Notes: generated by a model from the sequence alone, not told the origin. 64,000 nucleotides of DNA from Sulfurimonas sp. HSL-1656 (GCF_039645585.1 NZ_CP147915.1:372001-436000); one strand, 5' to 3'. Shown: positions 38,620 to 48,892, numbered from the stretch's first letter. Program-made: numbers and translations.

Positions 38620-39441
38620 ATGGAGATTATCAAGAGCCCCAATGCCCTTAAAGACGCGCTTAAAGCGGCGCAGGGGAGTGTCGGTTTCGTTCCGACGATG
38701 GGGGCGCTTCACATCGGTCACAAGACGCTGATCCAGGCGGCCAGGGAGGGGAACGACATCGTCGTCGTCTCCATCTTCGTCAACCCGACGCAGTTCCTGC
38801 CCGGCGAGGACCTGGACGCCTACCCGCGCCGCAGGGAAGCGGACGAAAAGATCTGTGCCCTTGCCGGTGTCGATTTTCTCTTTTATCCCGATGTCTCTGA
38901 TATGTACGGCGAGGACGAAGTGAGCCTTGTCGCCCCGGATGTCCGCGGCTACATCCTTGAGGGTACGTCGCGGCCGGGCCACTTCAGCGGCGTGCTGACG
39001 GTCGTGAACAAGCTGCTCAATATCGTCGGCCCCGACCGCGCCTATTTCGGCCGCAAAGATGCCCAGCAGCTGATGCTCATCCAGACGATGGTCAAGAACC
39101 TTTTTATGGACGTGGAGATCGTGCCGTGCCATACGGTGCGCGACAGCGACGGGCTGGCGCTCAGTTCGCGCAACGCCTACCTCTCCGCCGATGAGCGCAG
39201 CGAAGCGCTGAAGATCTCCCGCGCGCTGACGAAGGCGTCGCATCTGGTTGGCAAGGGGGTCCTGGGCTGCGACCGTCTCTACGCGGAGATGCTGGCCGTT
39301 CTGGAGCCGCTGGAAGTCGAACACGTCGCCATCGTCAACCGGGCGTTTATGCCTATAGACACGGTGGAAGTCGGCAATACGATCATTCTTGTCGAGGCGG
39401 TTGTCGGGACGACGCGGCTTTTGGATAACGTCTGGATTTGA
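38620..39441 (+). CDS. panC: Pantothenate synthetase
   Basis: 273 residues. It joins pantoate and beta-alanine with ATP. The nucleotidylyl-transferase HIGH motif appears in VPTMGALHIGHKTL, with VSIFVNPTQF, the pantoate-binding GRKDAQQL and the KMSKS-like SSRNAYLS region. A GAGG site lies 8 bases before the ATG. It is monocistronic, with hairpins just after the stop. Confidence 0.97.
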   Translation: MEIIKSPNALKDALKAAQGSVGFVPTMGALHIGHKTLIQAAREGNDIVVVSIFVNPTQFLPGEDLDAYPRRREADEKICALAGVDFLFYPDVSDMYGEDEVSLVAPDVRGYILEGTSRPGHFSGVLTVVNKLLNIVGPDRAYFGRKDAQQLMLIQTMVKNLFMDVEIVPCHTVRDSDGLALSSRNAYLSADERSEALKISRALTKASHLVGKGVLGCDRLYAEMLAVLEPLEVEHVAIVNRAFMPIDTVEVGNTIILVEAVVGTTRLLDNVWI

Positions 39442-39483
39442 GGGGTTTTGTTCCCCTTCTTCTTTGTGTGCCCAAAGAAGAAG
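39441..39483 (+). terminator. Two hairpins after panC
   Basis: AGGGG-TTTTGTT-CCCCT starts at the last base of the panC stop codon and is followed by a T-rich stretch. Next, CTTCTTCTTT (39456-39465) pairs perfectly with AAAGAAGAAG (39474-39483) around an 8-base loop. The two share bases and are alternatives. Confidence 0.5.
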
Positions 39484-39604
39484 CCGAACCGGGAAGAAGA
39501 AAGGGCAACAAGCTGCCGCTCTCGGGACATGCCACTCCCCGGTGATCCGCTCGACCGCTAAAGACCTTTTCTGACTTGACCAAAGATGCGGAACGTCACA
39601 TGCT

Positions 39605-39680
39605 GCACTTAGCACTTAGCACTTAGCACTTAGCACTTAGCATTCGCCCCGGAGGAAGTCCTCTCGGAGGATAGCACTTA
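39605..39680. repeat. Heptanucleotide array at the 3' end of ftsI
   Basis: Five perfect GCACTTA units (39605-39639) plus a partial one, then a spacer with a small palindrome (GAGGAAGTCCTC), then one more unit that contains the ftsI stop codon (39680-39678). On the minus strand the unit reads TAAGTGC. The layout mirrors the array at 9470-9565. The rest of the 236-base gap between panC and ftsI shows nothing else I can name. Confidence 0.85.
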
Positions 39681-41483
39681 GTGTTGCGGCTTCGCCTCTG
39701 TTTCCTCTAGCGCCGCCGCCACCGGGTCCGGCACGAGATACCCCTCCCGTACCATCATATCGATCACTTTTTTGTTGACCGCGACGGCGGTCAGCGACGC
39801 GAAGTGGTATTTTTTCGGCCTGATCACGGTGACGCCGATCGTGTAGCGGTGCCCCTGCGTGTCGTTGGCGAAGCCGAGGAAAGAGGTGTTGTACTGGTTG
39901 ACATAGCGTCCCCGCTCGGCGATGTGGGCCGTCCCCGTTTTGCCGCCGATCTCCAGGCCGGGGGTGATGGTCCCGACCCCGGTCCCCTCCCGGACGGTCT
40001 TGATGAGGATCTTCTTCATCCGCTCCGCGGTGGAGGGGGTCAGTACCTGCACGGGGTCGTCTGTCTCGAGGGCGATGGTCTCACCCGTCGCGGGGTCGAT
40101 CAGCTGCTCCGCGACGGTCGGGACCACCGCTTTGCCGCCGTTGTTGAAGACGTTGTAGGCCTTGATGAGCTGCATCAGGTCGACGCGCAGGCCGTAGCCG
40201 TAGGAGGTGGTGGCCTTGTAGATCTCGGCGTTCAGCTGCCGTACGCTGGGAAGGACCCCGCGTTTTTCATAGGGGAAATCCATCCCCGTCGGCAGCGTCA
40301 GGCCGAAATTGCGGAGCCCTTCGGCGAACTCGTCGCCGTCGAGCTTCTGGGCCAGCTGCGCGATCCCGATGTTCGAGGAGTGGACGATGACGTTCTCCGC
40401 GCTGATCCAGTTGAATTTGTGCTCGTCGGTGATCACTTTGCGGCCCATCTTGAAACGGCCGCCGTGCCCGTTGACGATGTCGAAGGGGTTGACCTTGCCG
40501 TGCTCGAGCAGGATGGAGAAGACGAGGGGTTTGAGGACCGAACCCGGTTCGAAGCTGTATTCGAGCGCCCCCGTATTGAGGGCGCTGTAGTCGCTCTTTT
40601 TGATCTGGGTCGGCTGGAAGCGGTTGGAGCTGGCCAGGGAGAGGACCTTCCCGTCGTCGCTGCGCATGATCACCACCATGATCTCTTCGGCCCCCAGGAA
40701 CGCCTGCATGGCGTCGGCGATGCGTTCGACCCTGATCTGCAGGGTGACGGGAATCGTGAGCTGGAGGTCGTAGCCGTCGAGCGGCGGGGTAAAGAGGCTC
40801 TCCTTGGTGAGGCGCTTGTAGTTGTTGGCGTCGCGGGGGGCGTAGGTGTAGCCGTTGCGGCGCGCCTGCAGCGAGTCGTCGAACTGCTTTTCCAGCCCCT
40901 TGATACCGCGGTTGCGGGTATAGCCGTCCTCTTCGAACTTGCGGGGGTAGCCGATGAGCGGGGTGAGCAGATCGCCGTAGGGGTAGACGCGGGCCTCGCC
41001 GCTTTCGACGACGTTCAGCCCGTGCAGGATCGTATCGCCCGAGGGGGTTTCATACTCGACGAAGACCCCGAGGCGCCGCAGCTCGAAGGCGAGGCTTTTG
41101 AGGTACTGGGCCCGCTTGGGGGAGATGTCGTAACTGAGCACCACGATCCCCTGGCGCTTGGCGAGTTTCTGGCGGATCTTCTTCGCCGGGATACCGCTGT
41201 AGATGGAGAAGAGCTGCACGAAGAGCTCTTTTTTCCCGGGGTCGATGTTGCGGGTATTGACGGTGGCCTTGTAGAGTTTGCGTGTCGTGGCGATGTGGAA
41301 GCCGTCGGCGCTGACGATGCTGCCGCGCATGGCTTTGGTGGTGGCGGAGGTGTAGAGGCGCGGGGTGTGGCGTTCGCCCAGGGCTTTGCTTGCCATGACG
41401 AGGGCGAAGACGGCAAACGCGAAGGTGATCAGCAAAAAGAGGATGACGATCTTTTTCTTTTTGTTCAGTTCAACGTTGACCAT
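39678..41483 (-). CDS. ftsI: Peptidoglycan transpeptidase FtsI (PBP3-type)
   Basis: 601 residues. A short cytoplasmic tail, one membrane helix (about 12-32), a dimerisation/pedestal domain starting at RGSIVSADG, and the class B transpeptidase domain with SVLK (Ser315, Lys318), SSN (369-371) and GGKTGTAH. It cross-links septal peptidoglycan. The ATG at 41483 is preferred (GGCGGA upstream); an in-frame ATG at 41504 is possible. It is divergent from the gene at 41566, away from ftsW and murG downstream of that gene. Confidence 0.88.
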   Translation of the reverse strand: MVNVELNKKKKIVILFLLITFAFAVFALVMASKALGERHTPRLYTSATTKAMRGSIVSADGFHIATTRKLYKATVNTRNIDPGKKELFVQLFSIYSGIPAKKIRQKLAKRQGIVVLSYDISPKRAQYLKSLAFELRRLGVFVEYETPSGDTILHGLNVVESGEARVYPYGDLLTPLIGYPRKFEEDGYTRNRGIKGLEKQFDDSLQARRNGYTYAPRDANNYKRLTKESLFTPPLDGYDLQLTIPVTLQIRVERIADAMQAFLGAEEIMVVIMRSDDGKVLSLASSNRFQPTQIKKSDYSALNTGALEYSFEPGSVLKPLVFSILLEHGKVNPFDIVNGHGGRFKMGRKVITDEHKFNWISAENVIVHSSNIGIAQLAQKLDGDEFAEGLRNFGLTLPTGMDFPYEKRGVLPSVRQLNAEIYKATTSYGYGLRVDLMQLIKAYNVFNNGGKAVVPTVAEQLIDPATGETIALETDDPVQVLTPSTAERMKKILIKTVREGTGVGTITPGLEIGGKTGTAHIAERGRYVNQYNTSFLGFANDTQGHRYTIGVTVIRPKKYHFASLTAVAVNKKVIDMMVREGYLVPDPVAAALEETEAKPQH

Positions 41484-41553
41484 CGTGCTGCTTCCGCCCT
41501 GCATGTTTCGGTAGTCGGACTATAGCGTTTTGTGCTTGAAAGGGGGGTTAGTG

Positions 41554-41559
41554 TATAGT
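41554..41559 (+). promoter_or_regulatory. -10 box (TATAGT) for the gene at 41566
   Basis: TATAGT ends 7 bases before the ATG, predicting a leaderless transcript. The only purine-rich run (GGGGGG) is 19 bases upstream, too far for a ribosome site. Confidence 0.45.
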
Positions 41560-41565
41560 GTGCCC

Positions 41566-42405
41566 ATGATATTTCGCACCCTTATGCTGCTGGGCCTTTT
41601 TTTATCGCGAATAGTCTCTGCCGAGACCCTGGAAAGCGGCCGGGTATACGCGGGACCGCAGAAACTGGGTGTTCCGAGCCTGGGGGCGTCGCTGATGCTC
41701 CCCGCACGGTGGAATGCACAGCTCTCGGGTGAACGGGGCCCCCTGATCCTGCAGTCGCCGGACGGCAGCGGCCGCATCCTCGCCGAAGCCAATGTCAGCG
41801 TGCTCGGCTCTCCCCTGCAGATGCTGCCTGAACGGATGACCTATTACGGGCTAAAGCTCTTCTCACCGTCACAGCCGTCGGCCCTGCGGACGTCGCTGCT
41901 CTACCGGCTCTACCGGGTCGAGGGCCCCGGCCCTTTCACGCGGGCACTGGTCTACGTCGTGCTGGGGCCGCAGGGGCGCGCGATCGTGCTGTACGGCTTC
42001 TTTACCCCGGAAGGGTATGACGGGATGCGTCAGACAATGATCTCGCTCGGGGACAGCATCGGCTTCACCCCCCTGCGTGCCCTGCCGTCGCACATGGAGG
42101 GGATCTACCAGCGCATCACCGGTGGGCACTTTGTCTTCTACCAGAACAACGGCGCGTTTACCGAGAAGCGCGAAGTGTGGCTCTGCCGCAGCGGTAAAGC
42201 GGTGCTGCGGGGGGTCTACACCGTGGCGAACGAAACGTCCCGCCATACCCTGCTGCGCCGGGGAGAGTGGCATCTGGAAGCGGAACACCTGCAGCTGAAC
42301 TTCGGAGACGGGAGTTCGGAACGCTACACCGTACGCCTGGATAACAATACGCTCTACTTCGGCGATGCCCAGACCTTCCGCCTGCCGAACCACACCTGCG
42401 ACTAG
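41566..42405 (+). CDS. Exported protein of unknown function
   Basis: 279 residues with a signal peptide ending near IVSAETLE. The mature part has mixed alpha/beta character, with two Cys (in WLCRSG and the C-terminal NHTCD) that could form a disulfide, and a C-terminal half (GIYQRITGGHFVFYQNNGAFTEKREVWLCRSG...YTVRLDNNTLYFGDAQTFRLP) resembling lipocalin-like strands. I do not recognise the family. It is followed by ftsW after about 100 bases. Confidence 0.7.
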   Translation: MIFRTLMLLGLFLSRIVSAETLESGRVYAGPQKLGVPSLGASLMLPARWNAQLSGERGPLILQSPDGSGRILAEANVSVLGSPLQMLPERMTYYGLKLFSPSQPSALRTSLLYRLYRVEGPGPFTRALVYVVLGPQGRAIVLYGFFTPEGYDGMRQTMISLGDSIGFTPLRALPSHMEGIYQRITGGHFVFYQNNGAFTEKREVWLCRSGKAVLRGVYTVANETSRHTLLRRGEWHLEAEHLQLNFGDGSSERYTVRLDNNTLYFGDAQTFRLPNHTCD

Positions 42406-42473
42406 GCAGACCCCGGCGTGCCCGAACGCTTGAGGCAGCGCTGCTTCAGAGGAGGGCATAAGCCGACGGCGGC

Positions 42474-42479
42474 TAAAAT
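42474..42479 (+). promoter_or_regulatory. -10 box (TAAAAT) for ftsW
   Basis: TAAAAT about 25 bases before the ftsW ATG at 42504, with a GGAG ribosome site between. Confidence 0.45.
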
Positions 42480-42503
42480 ACATCCCAAAAAGCCGGAGTG
42501 TGC

Positions 42504-43664
42504 ATGCCCGATAGAACCCTGTTCGTCACCGCCTCGACGCTGATCGCGATCAGCGTCGTGATGATCTACTCCCTCTCGGAGTATACGGTCGTGCTTTTCG
42601 ATTACGCCCCGATGCACTTCGCCCTGCGCCAGATGGCGTTCGGCCTCTTCTCCATCCTCCTCATGTGGGCCATCGCCCAGCTTGATCCCGACGTCTGGCT
42701 CGGCCGGCTCGGCTTCCTGCTTTTTCTGGGCGGGCTCGTTCTGATGATGGGGATGCCCTTTATGCCTTCGTCGCTGGTGACGGAAGTCGGCGGGGCGAAA
42801 CGGTGGATCCGCTTTGCCGGGGTTTCGCTGGCCCCCGTGGAGCTCTTCAAGATCGGGTTCGTCTACTTTCTTGCCTGGAGTTTTTCGCGCAAGATCCGCC
42901 ACCACAGTGAACTCGGCATCAGGGGGGAGTTCCGGCAGTTTATCCCCTATGCCGCCTTTTTCATCCTCGTCATGGTCCTGATCGCCGTGATGCAGAAGGA
43001 CCTGGGCCAGGTGATGGTCCTGGCGATGTCGCTGCTCTTTATGCTGATGCTTGCCGGCAGCAGTTTCCGCTTTTTCCTGGTGCTGATGGCCCTGGCAGTG
43101 GGGGCCTTCGTCGTCTTTATCTTTACGGCCCAGCACCGGGTCGCGCGGATCATCTCCTGGTGGTCGCTGGCGCAGGACTCCATCCTCTCGCTGATGCCCG
43201 AATTCATCGCCTCGCACCTGCGGGTGCAATCCCACGACGAACCCTACCAGATCAGCCACTCGCTTAACGCGATCCACAACGGCGGGATCATCGGCACGGG
43301 GCTCGGCAGCGGGACGTTCAAACTGGGTTTCCTCAGCGAAGTACACACTGACTTCATTCTGGCGGGAATCGCCGAAGAGTTTGGATTTATCGGCGTGGTC
43401 GTCGTGACGGGGCTTTTCGCCTGGATGCTCAAGCGCATCTTTACCATTGCAAACCGCATCGGCAATGCCCGCTATTCGCTCTTTTGCGTCGGGGTGGGGC
43501 TGCTGCTGGCCTTTGCTTTCCTGCTCAACGCCTTCGGCATCAGCGGCATCACCCCCATCAAGGGGATCTCGGTACCTTTCCTCAGCTACGGGGGTTCGGC
43601 GATGATCGCGTCGGCCGTCGGGGTGGGGATGGTCCTGATGATCTCGAAAAAGGCACAGTATTGA
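42504..43664 (+). CDS. ftsW: Lipid II polymerase FtsW (SEDS family)
   Basis: 386 residues with about ten membrane helices. SEDS hallmarks include GGAKRWIRFAG, VELFKIGFVYFLAW, MQKDLGQVMV, and the C-terminal GISGITPIKGISVPFLSYGGSAMI. SEDS proteins polymerise lipid II together with a class B PBP such as the FtsI encoded nearby. The ATG at 42504 is chosen because GGAG lies 5 bases upstream. It overlaps murG by 4 bases (TTGA). Confidence 0.93.
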   Translation: MPDRTLFVTASTLIAISVVMIYSLSEYTVVLFDYAPMHFALRQMAFGLFSILLMWAIAQLDPDVWLGRLGFLLFLGGLVLMMGMPFMPSSLVTEVGGAKRWIRFAGVSLAPVELFKIGFVYFLAWSFSRKIRHHSELGIRGEFRQFIPYAAFFILVMVLIAVMQKDLGQVMVLAMSLLFMLMLAGSSFRFFLVLMALAVGAFVVFIFTAQHRVARIISWWSLAQDSILSLMPEFIASHLRVQSHDEPYQISHSLNAIHNGGIIGTGLGSGTFKLGFLSEVHTDFILAGIAEEFGFIGVVVVTGLFAWMLKRIFTIANRIGNARYSLFCVGVGLLLAFAFLLNAFGISGITPIKGISVPFLSYGGSAMIASAVGVGMVLMISKKAQY

Positions 43665-44677
43665 AATTCGTATTGACAGGCGGCGGGACCGGCGGGCACC
43701 TTGCCATCGCCAAGGCTCTGCTGGACGCCATCACCGCTGCGGGTGACGAGGCGATCTTTATCGGTTCGACCACGGGGCAGGACCGGATGTGGTTCGGGGA
43801 GGAGTCGGCATTCGTCCAGACCCACTTCCTCGGGACGACGGGGGTCGTCAACCGCCGCGGCGCGGCGAAACTGGCCGCACTGTGGCGGGTGGCACGGGCC
43901 GGGGCGGAAGCGCGGCGGATCCTGAAACGCTACCGGCCCGATGCCGTGATCAGCGTCGGGGGCTTCTCGGCGGCCCCGGCCTCGTTTGCGGCCCTCTCCC
44001 TGGGGATTCCCTTTTTTATCCACGAACAAAATGCCGTCACCGGAAGGCTCAACCGTCTTCTGCGCCGTTACGCGCGCCGCTTTTTCAGCTCCTACGACCC
44101 TGATAGCCCTGTCAGGAGTTATCCGGTTAACCGGGTGCTGTTCGAGACGGCGCGGGAGCGGGACACGGTGCAGACGGTGATCTTCCTGGGCGGCTCGCAG
44201 GGGGCGAAAGCGATCAACGATTTCGCCCTGGCCGTCGCCCCGGAACTCGCCCGGCGTGGGATCGCCGTTATCCACCAGTGCGGTGAACGCGATTATGAAC
44301 GGGTGCGCTCCGCTTATGCGCAGAGCGGCATCGAGGCGGAGCTCTACGGGTTTACGAAGGAGCTTCCCGCCCTGCTGGCACGCAGCGACCTCGCCGTCAG
44401 CCGGGCCGGGGCGAGCACGCTCTGGGAGCTGGCGGCCAACGGGTTGCCGGCACTCTACGTTCCCTACCCCTACGCGGCGGGGGACCACCAGTATTACAAT
44501 GCGGCTTTCCTGGCGGAGCGGGGGCTCTCCTGGGTCGTCCGCGAGGAGGCGCTCCTTCCCGAGACGCTGGCGGGGATACTCGACGATGGTATTGCCGCGG
44601 CCAGCCGCGGGTTGCGTACGCTGGAGCGCGAAGATGCGGCGGCACGGATCATGGACGCAGTCCGGGAGGCGTGCTGA
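43661..44677 (+). CDS. murG: UDP-GlcNAc:lipid I N-acetylglucosaminyltransferase MurG
   Basis: 338 residues from a TTG start overlapping the ftsW stop. It converts lipid I to lipid II at the inner membrane face. GGGTGGHLAIAKAL, HEQNAVTGRLNRLL, LGGSQGAKAIND and SRAGASTLWELAANGLPALYVPYP are all diagnostic. The product is the direct substrate of FtsW and of PBP1a encoded later in the window. Confidence 0.96.
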   Translation: MKFVLTGGGTGGHLAIAKALLDAITAAGDEAIFIGSTTGQDRMWFGEESAFVQTHFLGTTGVVNRRGAAKLAALWRVARAGAEARRILKRYRPDAVISVGGFSAAPASFAALSLGIPFFIHEQNAVTGRLNRLLRRYARRFFSSYDPDSPVRSYPVNRVLFETARERDTVQTVIFLGGSQGAKAINDFALAVAPELARRGIAVIHQCGERDYERVRSAYAQSGIEAELYGFTKELPALLARSDLAVSRAGASTLWELAANGLPALYVPYPYAAGDHQYYNAAFLAERGLSWVVREEALLPETLAGILDDGIAAASRGLRTLEREDAAARIMDAVREAC

Positions 44678-45294
44678 TGCTGGCGGAACTGACGCAGTGG
44701 CTCGTCGAGACGGTCCTGGGACTGGGGTACGCGGGGATCTTCGCCCTGATGGCGGTAGAGAGCTCCTTCGTTCCCTTCCCGAGCGAGGTCGTCCTCGTGC
44801 CGGCGGGCTATCTGATCGCCCAGGGGGAGATGCAACCGCTGCTTGTCATGCTCATGGCGCTGCTGGGTTCGCTGACCGGGGCGCTCATCAACTACTACCT
44901 GGCGCTGCTGCTCGGACTGCCGCTGCTGCGCCGCTACGGCCGCTACTTCTTCATCTCCGAAAAGAGCCTGGAGCGGCTCGATGCGTTTTTCGAGGCGCAC
45001 GGGCCGATTTCGACCTTTTCGGGACGCCTGCTGCCGGGAATAAGACAGCTCATCTCCATCCCCGCCGGGCTGGCGCGGATGCCCCTCGCGCCCTTCCTGG
45101 GCTATACGGCGCTGGGGGCGGGGCTGTGGAGCCTCATCCTGGTGATGGCGGGCTACCTGATCGGGGAGAACGAGGCGCTGTTGCGCAGCTACCTGCGAGA
45201 AATCACCCTGGCGGTTTTCGCCGGGGTGGTCCTGCTCGTCGCCTTCTATGTCTACCGGCGGCGACGGCCGCGCGAAACCCCCGATGAGGTTTGA
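44677..45294 (+). CDS. DedA/VTT-domain membrane protein
   Basis: 205 residues with about five membrane segments. The VTT/DedA pattern is seen in ESSFVPFPSEVVLVPAGYLIAQG, the re-entrant STFSGRLLPGIRQLISIPAGLARM and a C-terminal basic tail. Several DedA proteins recycle undecaprenyl phosphate or phosphatidylethanolamine across the membrane; the location next to murG fits the former, as an inference. GGGAGG lies 7 bases upstream. Its start codon shares the last base of the murG stop. Confidence 0.85.
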   Translation: MLAELTQWLVETVLGLGYAGIFALMAVESSFVPFPSEVVLVPAGYLIAQGEMQPLLVMLMALLGSLTGALINYYLALLLGLPLLRRYGRYFFISEKSLERLDAFFEAHGPISTFSGRLLPGIRQLISIPAGLARMPLAPFLGYTALGAGLWSLILVMAGYLIGENEALLRSYLREITLAVFAGVVLLVAFYVYRRRRPRETPDEV

Positions 45295-45353
45295 GTAACT
45301 CTTTAGGAAAACTTATGTATCATGGAGGGTTAAATGCGGCGCCAGGAGACCCC

Positions 45354-45695
45354 ATGAAAGAGATGATCGAGTCGATCCACAGGCAGTTTGATGCCCTCAT
45401 CGCCAAAATCGATCCGCTGTCGGCAGAGATGCTGCAGGACCGTGATTATGCCGTGCAGCTTGCCGACTGCGTTACCCGCTCCTATGTGATGCTCAACGAC
45501 GGCATGAACAGCGAACCCGAAGTCTGCTGCGCCTGCGCGATCGAACGCGATACCCTGCGCGAGGCGATGGAGTGGCTCGAGGTGATCGCACAGACGGGCG
45601 AAGTGGACGAGGAGACGGAGCACTTCTATTTCGAGTTCATCGCCACCCTCGGGACCATCCGCCGCCACATCGCGACTGCGCTTTCCCGCCTTTAG
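45354..45695 (+). CDS. Small helical hypothetical protein
   Basis: 113 residues, mostly helical and acidic (MKEMIESIHRQFDALIAKIDPLSAEMLQDRDYAVQLADCVTRS), with a CCACA cysteine cluster. I chose the ATG at 45354 because AGGAG lies 5 bases upstream; starts at 45315 (ATG) and 45291 (TTG) are possible and would add 13 or 21 residues. The family is unknown. It follows the DedA gene closely. Confidence 0.6.
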   Translation: MKEMIESIHRQFDALIAKIDPLSAEMLQDRDYAVQLADCVTRSYVMLNDGMNSEPEVCCACAIERDTLREAMEWLEVIAQTGEVDEETEHFYFEFIATLGTIRRHIATALSRL

Positions 45696-45754
45696 CTTTC
45701 TGCGCTGCATGACCGCTTCCCGGTCGTTAGAGGTACGCTTAATCCCCGCTTTGC

Positions 45755-45760
45755 TATAAT
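45755..45760 (+). promoter_or_regulatory. Extended -10 box (TGCTATAAT) for alaS
   Basis: TGCTATAAT matches an extended -10 (TGnTATAAT), about 46 bases before the alaS ATG at 45806. Confidence 0.6.
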
Positions 45761-45805
45761 CGCGCATATTTTACGCGGTGAGCTGCCGCACAAAGTGATG
45801 AGAGT

Positions 45806-48355
45806 ATGGATGTACGCGAAGCCTATCTGAAGTTTTTTGAATCCAAGGGGCACACACCGGTGGCGAGCGCGCCGCTCGTGCCCGACGATGCCACGCTGCT
45901 GTTCAACAATGCGGGGATGGTCCCGTTCAAAACGATCTTTACCGGCGAGGTGCCGGTACCCGAAAACCCCCGTGCCACGTCGTGCCAGACCTGTGTCCGC
46001 GCCGGCGGGAAGCACAACGACCTGGAAAACGTCGGCCACACGGCCCGCCACCACACTTTCTTCGAGATGCTGGGCAACTTCAGCTTCGGCGACTATTTCA
46101 AAGAGGAAGCGATCGCCTACGCGTGGGAGTTCGTCACCGAGGTGCTCGCACTGCCGGTGGAGAAACTCTGGGTCACGGTACACGAAAGCGACGACGAGGC
46201 CGAGGCGATCTGGAAGAAACACATTGCGGCCGACCGCATCATCCGCCTGGGGGACAAAGACAACTTCTGGCAGATGGGCGACACGGGCCCCTGCGGTCCC
46301 TGTTCCGAGATCTTTATCGACCAGGGTGCGGAGCACTTCAACGGCCCCGAGGACTACATGGGCGGCGACGGCGACCGTTTCTTGGAGATCTGGAACCTCG
46401 TCTTCATGCAGTATGAACGCAACGCGAAGGGCGAACTTAACCCGCTGCCCAAGCCCTCCATCGATACGGGCATGGGGCTCGAGCGCGTCGTCGCCGTTAA
46501 AGAAGGGAAGTTCAGCAACTACGACTCCTCCCTCTTCATGCCGATCATCAACAAGGTCGAAGCGCTCATCGGCAAGCCGTATGACTACGCCGGCGGTGCG
46601 AGCTACCGCGTCATCGCCGACCATATCCGTACCGTCACCTTCCTGCTCTCACAGGGGACAAACTTCTCCAATGAGGGGCGCGGCTACGTCCTGCGCCGCA
46701 TCCTCCGCCGCGCGGTGCGCCACGGCTACCTGCTGGGCTTCAGCAAACCCTTTATGCACGAGATCGTCGATACGGTCGTAGAGCTGATGGGGCACCAGTA
46801 CCCCTACCTGGCGGAGAAAGCACCCGTCGTCAAGGAGCAGATCATGCTCGAGGAGGAGCGCTTCTTCAAAACGATCGAGGACGGGATCGCCCTCTTCAGC
46901 GAAGAGCTCAAGAATACAAAGGATGTCTTCAGCGGCGAGACCGCCTTCAAACTCTACGACACCTTCGGCTTCCCGCTTGACCTCACCGAGGACATGCTGC
47001 GCGAAAAAGGGCTCGGCCTCGATACGGCGACCTTCGAACGCCTGATGACCGAACAGCGCGCACGCGCCAAAGCGGCCTGGAAAGGCAGCGGTGACGCCCA
47101 CGTTGAAGGGGACTTCAAAGCACTCCTGGAACAGTTCGGCGAGAACGCTTTCGTCGGCTACGGGGCCATGAAGGCAACGTCGAAGGTCCTGGCGCTGCTG
47201 AGCGACGGTTTCGGCCGCGAGGAGAGTCTGCATGCGCGCCACGAAGGGTGGGTGCTGCTCGATGAGACGCCTTTCTATGCCGAAAGCGGCGGACAGACGG
47301 GCGATACCGGCCTGCTTGAAGGGGTCGCAGAGGTCCTGGAGACGAAGAAGTTCTTCGGCCTCAACCTCTCCAAGATCCGTGCCACGGCGACGATCAACGT
47401 CGGAGACAGCGTCACCGCGGTCGTCGACGAAGCGCGCCGGGAGATCGAACGCCACCACTCGGCGACGCACCTGCTGCACGCCGCCCTTTACGAAGAGCTG
47501 GGCGAACATATTTCCCAGGCGGGCTCCCTCGTCGAAGCCGACCGTCTGCGCTTCGACTTCTCCCACCCCAAGGCGATGACCGCCGCGGAGATCGCGGCCG
47601 TCGAAGAGCGCGTGAACCTCGTCGTACAGCGCGGCCTCTCGAATGCGACGGAGGAGATGGATATTGAAGCGGCTAAGCAGAGCGGCGCGAAAGCACAGTT
47701 CGGCGAGAAGTACGGCGACCGTGTCCGCGTTGTCCGTTTCGGCGACGCCTCCATCGAATTCTGCGGCGGGACCCATGTCGGCAGCACGAGCGAGATCGGG
47801 ATGTTTGTCATTACCAAAGAGAGCGGTGTCAGTGCCGGCGTCCGCCGGATCGAGGCAGTCTGTTCCAAAGCGGCGTATGACTACTTCAAGCAGCAGCGCC
47901 ACCTGATCGGCGAAGCGGAAGCCGCGGTCAAGAACCGCGACGTGCTTGCCGGTGTCGAACGCCTCAAAGAGCAGATCACTGCGCTCAAAGTGGAACTCCA
48001 AGACGCCCAGAACGCCGCAAAGGAGTCCCTGGCCGCCGAAACGATCAACGGTGTCAGCGTCTTCGTCGAAGAGATCAAGAGCGGCGACGTCAAAGGGCGT
48101 ATCGACGAGCTCAAGAACATGAACGAGAGTGTCGCAGCTATGCTGTTCCAGGTCAAAGGTGACAAGGTGATGATCGCCGCCGGTATCAAGAACGCATCGG
48201 CGAAAGCCGGCGACTGGATCAAAGCCATTGCACCGATTCTCGGCGGCGGCGGGGGCGGACGTCCGGACTTCGCCCAGGCCGGCGGCAAAGATGCCTCCAA
48301 ATTGCCCGAGGCGCTTGAAGCCTCCAAAGCTTACATTACGGAGGCGTTGTCATGA
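45806..48355 (+). CDS. alaS: Alanyl-tRNA synthetase
   Basis: 849 residues. Class II catalytic core ([25 protein letters not shown]), editing domain with zinc-type HHSATHLLH and CGGTHVG motifs, and a C-terminal C-Ala/oligomerisation region ending in the glycine-rich [15 protein letters not shown]. Its last codons overlap the next gene (ATGA), starting a six-junction coupled run to PBP1a. Confidence 0.98.
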   Translation: MDVREAYLKFFESKGHTPVASAPLVPDDATLLFNNAGMVPFKTIFTGEVPVPENPRATSCQTCVRAGGKHNDLENVGHTARHHTFFEMLGNFSFGDYFKEEAIAYAWEFVTEVLALPVEKLWVTVHESDDEAEAIWKKHIAADRIIRLGDKDNFWQMGDTGPCGPCSEIFIDQGAEHFNGPEDYMGGDGDRFLEIWNLVFMQYERNAKGELNPLPKPSIDTGMGLERVVAVKEGKFSNYDSSLFMPIINKVEALIGKPYDYAGGASYRVIADHIRTVTFLLSQGTNFSNEGRGYVLRRILRRAVRHGYLLGFSKPFMHEIVDTVVELMGHQYPYLAEKAPVVKEQIMLEEERFFKTIEDGIALFSEELKNTKDVFSGETAFKLYDTFGFPLDLTEDMLREKGLGLDTATFERLMTEQRARAKAAWKGSGDAHVEGDFKALLEQFGENAFVGYGAMKATSKVLALLSDGFGREESLHARHEGWVLLDETPFYAESGGQTGDTGLLEGVAEVLETKKFFGLNLSKIRATATINVGDSVTAVVDEARREIERHHSATHLLHAALYEELGEHISQAGSLVEADRLRFDFSHPKAMTAAEIAAVEERVNLVVQRGLSNATEEMDIEAAKQSGAKAQFGEKYGDRVRVVRFGDASIEFCGGTHVGSTSEIGMFVITKESGVSAGVRRIEAVCSKAAYDYFKQQRHLIGEAEAAVKNRDVLAGVERLKEQITALKVELQDAQNAAKESLAAETINGVSVFVEEIKSGDVKGRIDELKNMNESVAAMLFQVKGDKVMIAAGIKNASAKAGDWIKAIAPILGGGGGGRPDFAQAGGKDASKLPEALEASKAYITEALS

Positions 48356-48888
48356 AAGAGGCCATGGTTACCTTCTTCTGGGAGTACAGCACCCTGATCG
48401 TCTTCCTGCACGTGCTCAGCGCCGTCGTCTGGGTCGGCGGGATGATCGCCATGCGTTTTGCAGCGCACCACTCTTTCATGGAGCTGGAGCCGCCGCTGCG
48501 CCTGGCGCGTACCGCACAGGCGTTAAAGCGCCTCTTCGCTATTGTCAGTCCCTTCGTCGTCATCCTGATCATCACGGCCGTCCTGATGGCAGTAGGCTGG
48601 GGCTTCCGGGCCGCGTCGGTGGATGCGAACGGCAACGTCATTGACGAAGCGGCGTTTGCGACCTACCAGCTCGTGCATGTCAAAGAGGCGATCTGGCTCA
48701 TTATGGCCCTCAACCTCGGTGCCATGATCCTCCGCCGTAACAAGGCGCAGAAAAAGATCGATGCCGGCGATTTCGCCGCGGCCAAAGGGCTGCTGGGGCT
48801 GATCGGAAAATACATGGTCCCGCTGAACATCATCCTCGGCGTCATCGCCATTTACCTGGGAGTCACGCTGCGCTACTCGCACGCGTAA
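48352..48888 (+). CDS. Small integral membrane protein, CopD-like
   Basis: 178 residues with four membrane helices (about 10-35, 60-85, 115-135, 150-172). The first helix [17 protein letters not shown] resembles CopD/DUF-type haem- or copper-associated membrane proteins, with a conserved His and Trp. Function is unknown. It is coupled to alaS by a 4-base overlap and lies 4 bases before maf. Confidence 0.7.
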   Translation: MKEAMVTFFWEYSTLIVFLHVLSAVVWVGGMIAMRFAAHHSFMELEPPLRLARTAQALKRLFAIVSPFVVILIITAVLMAVGWGFRAASVDANGNVIDEAAFATYQLVHVKEAIWLIMALNLGAMILRRNKAQKKIDAGDFAAAKGLLGLIGKYMVPLNIILGVIAIYLGVTLRYSHA

Positions 48889-48892
48889 GGTC

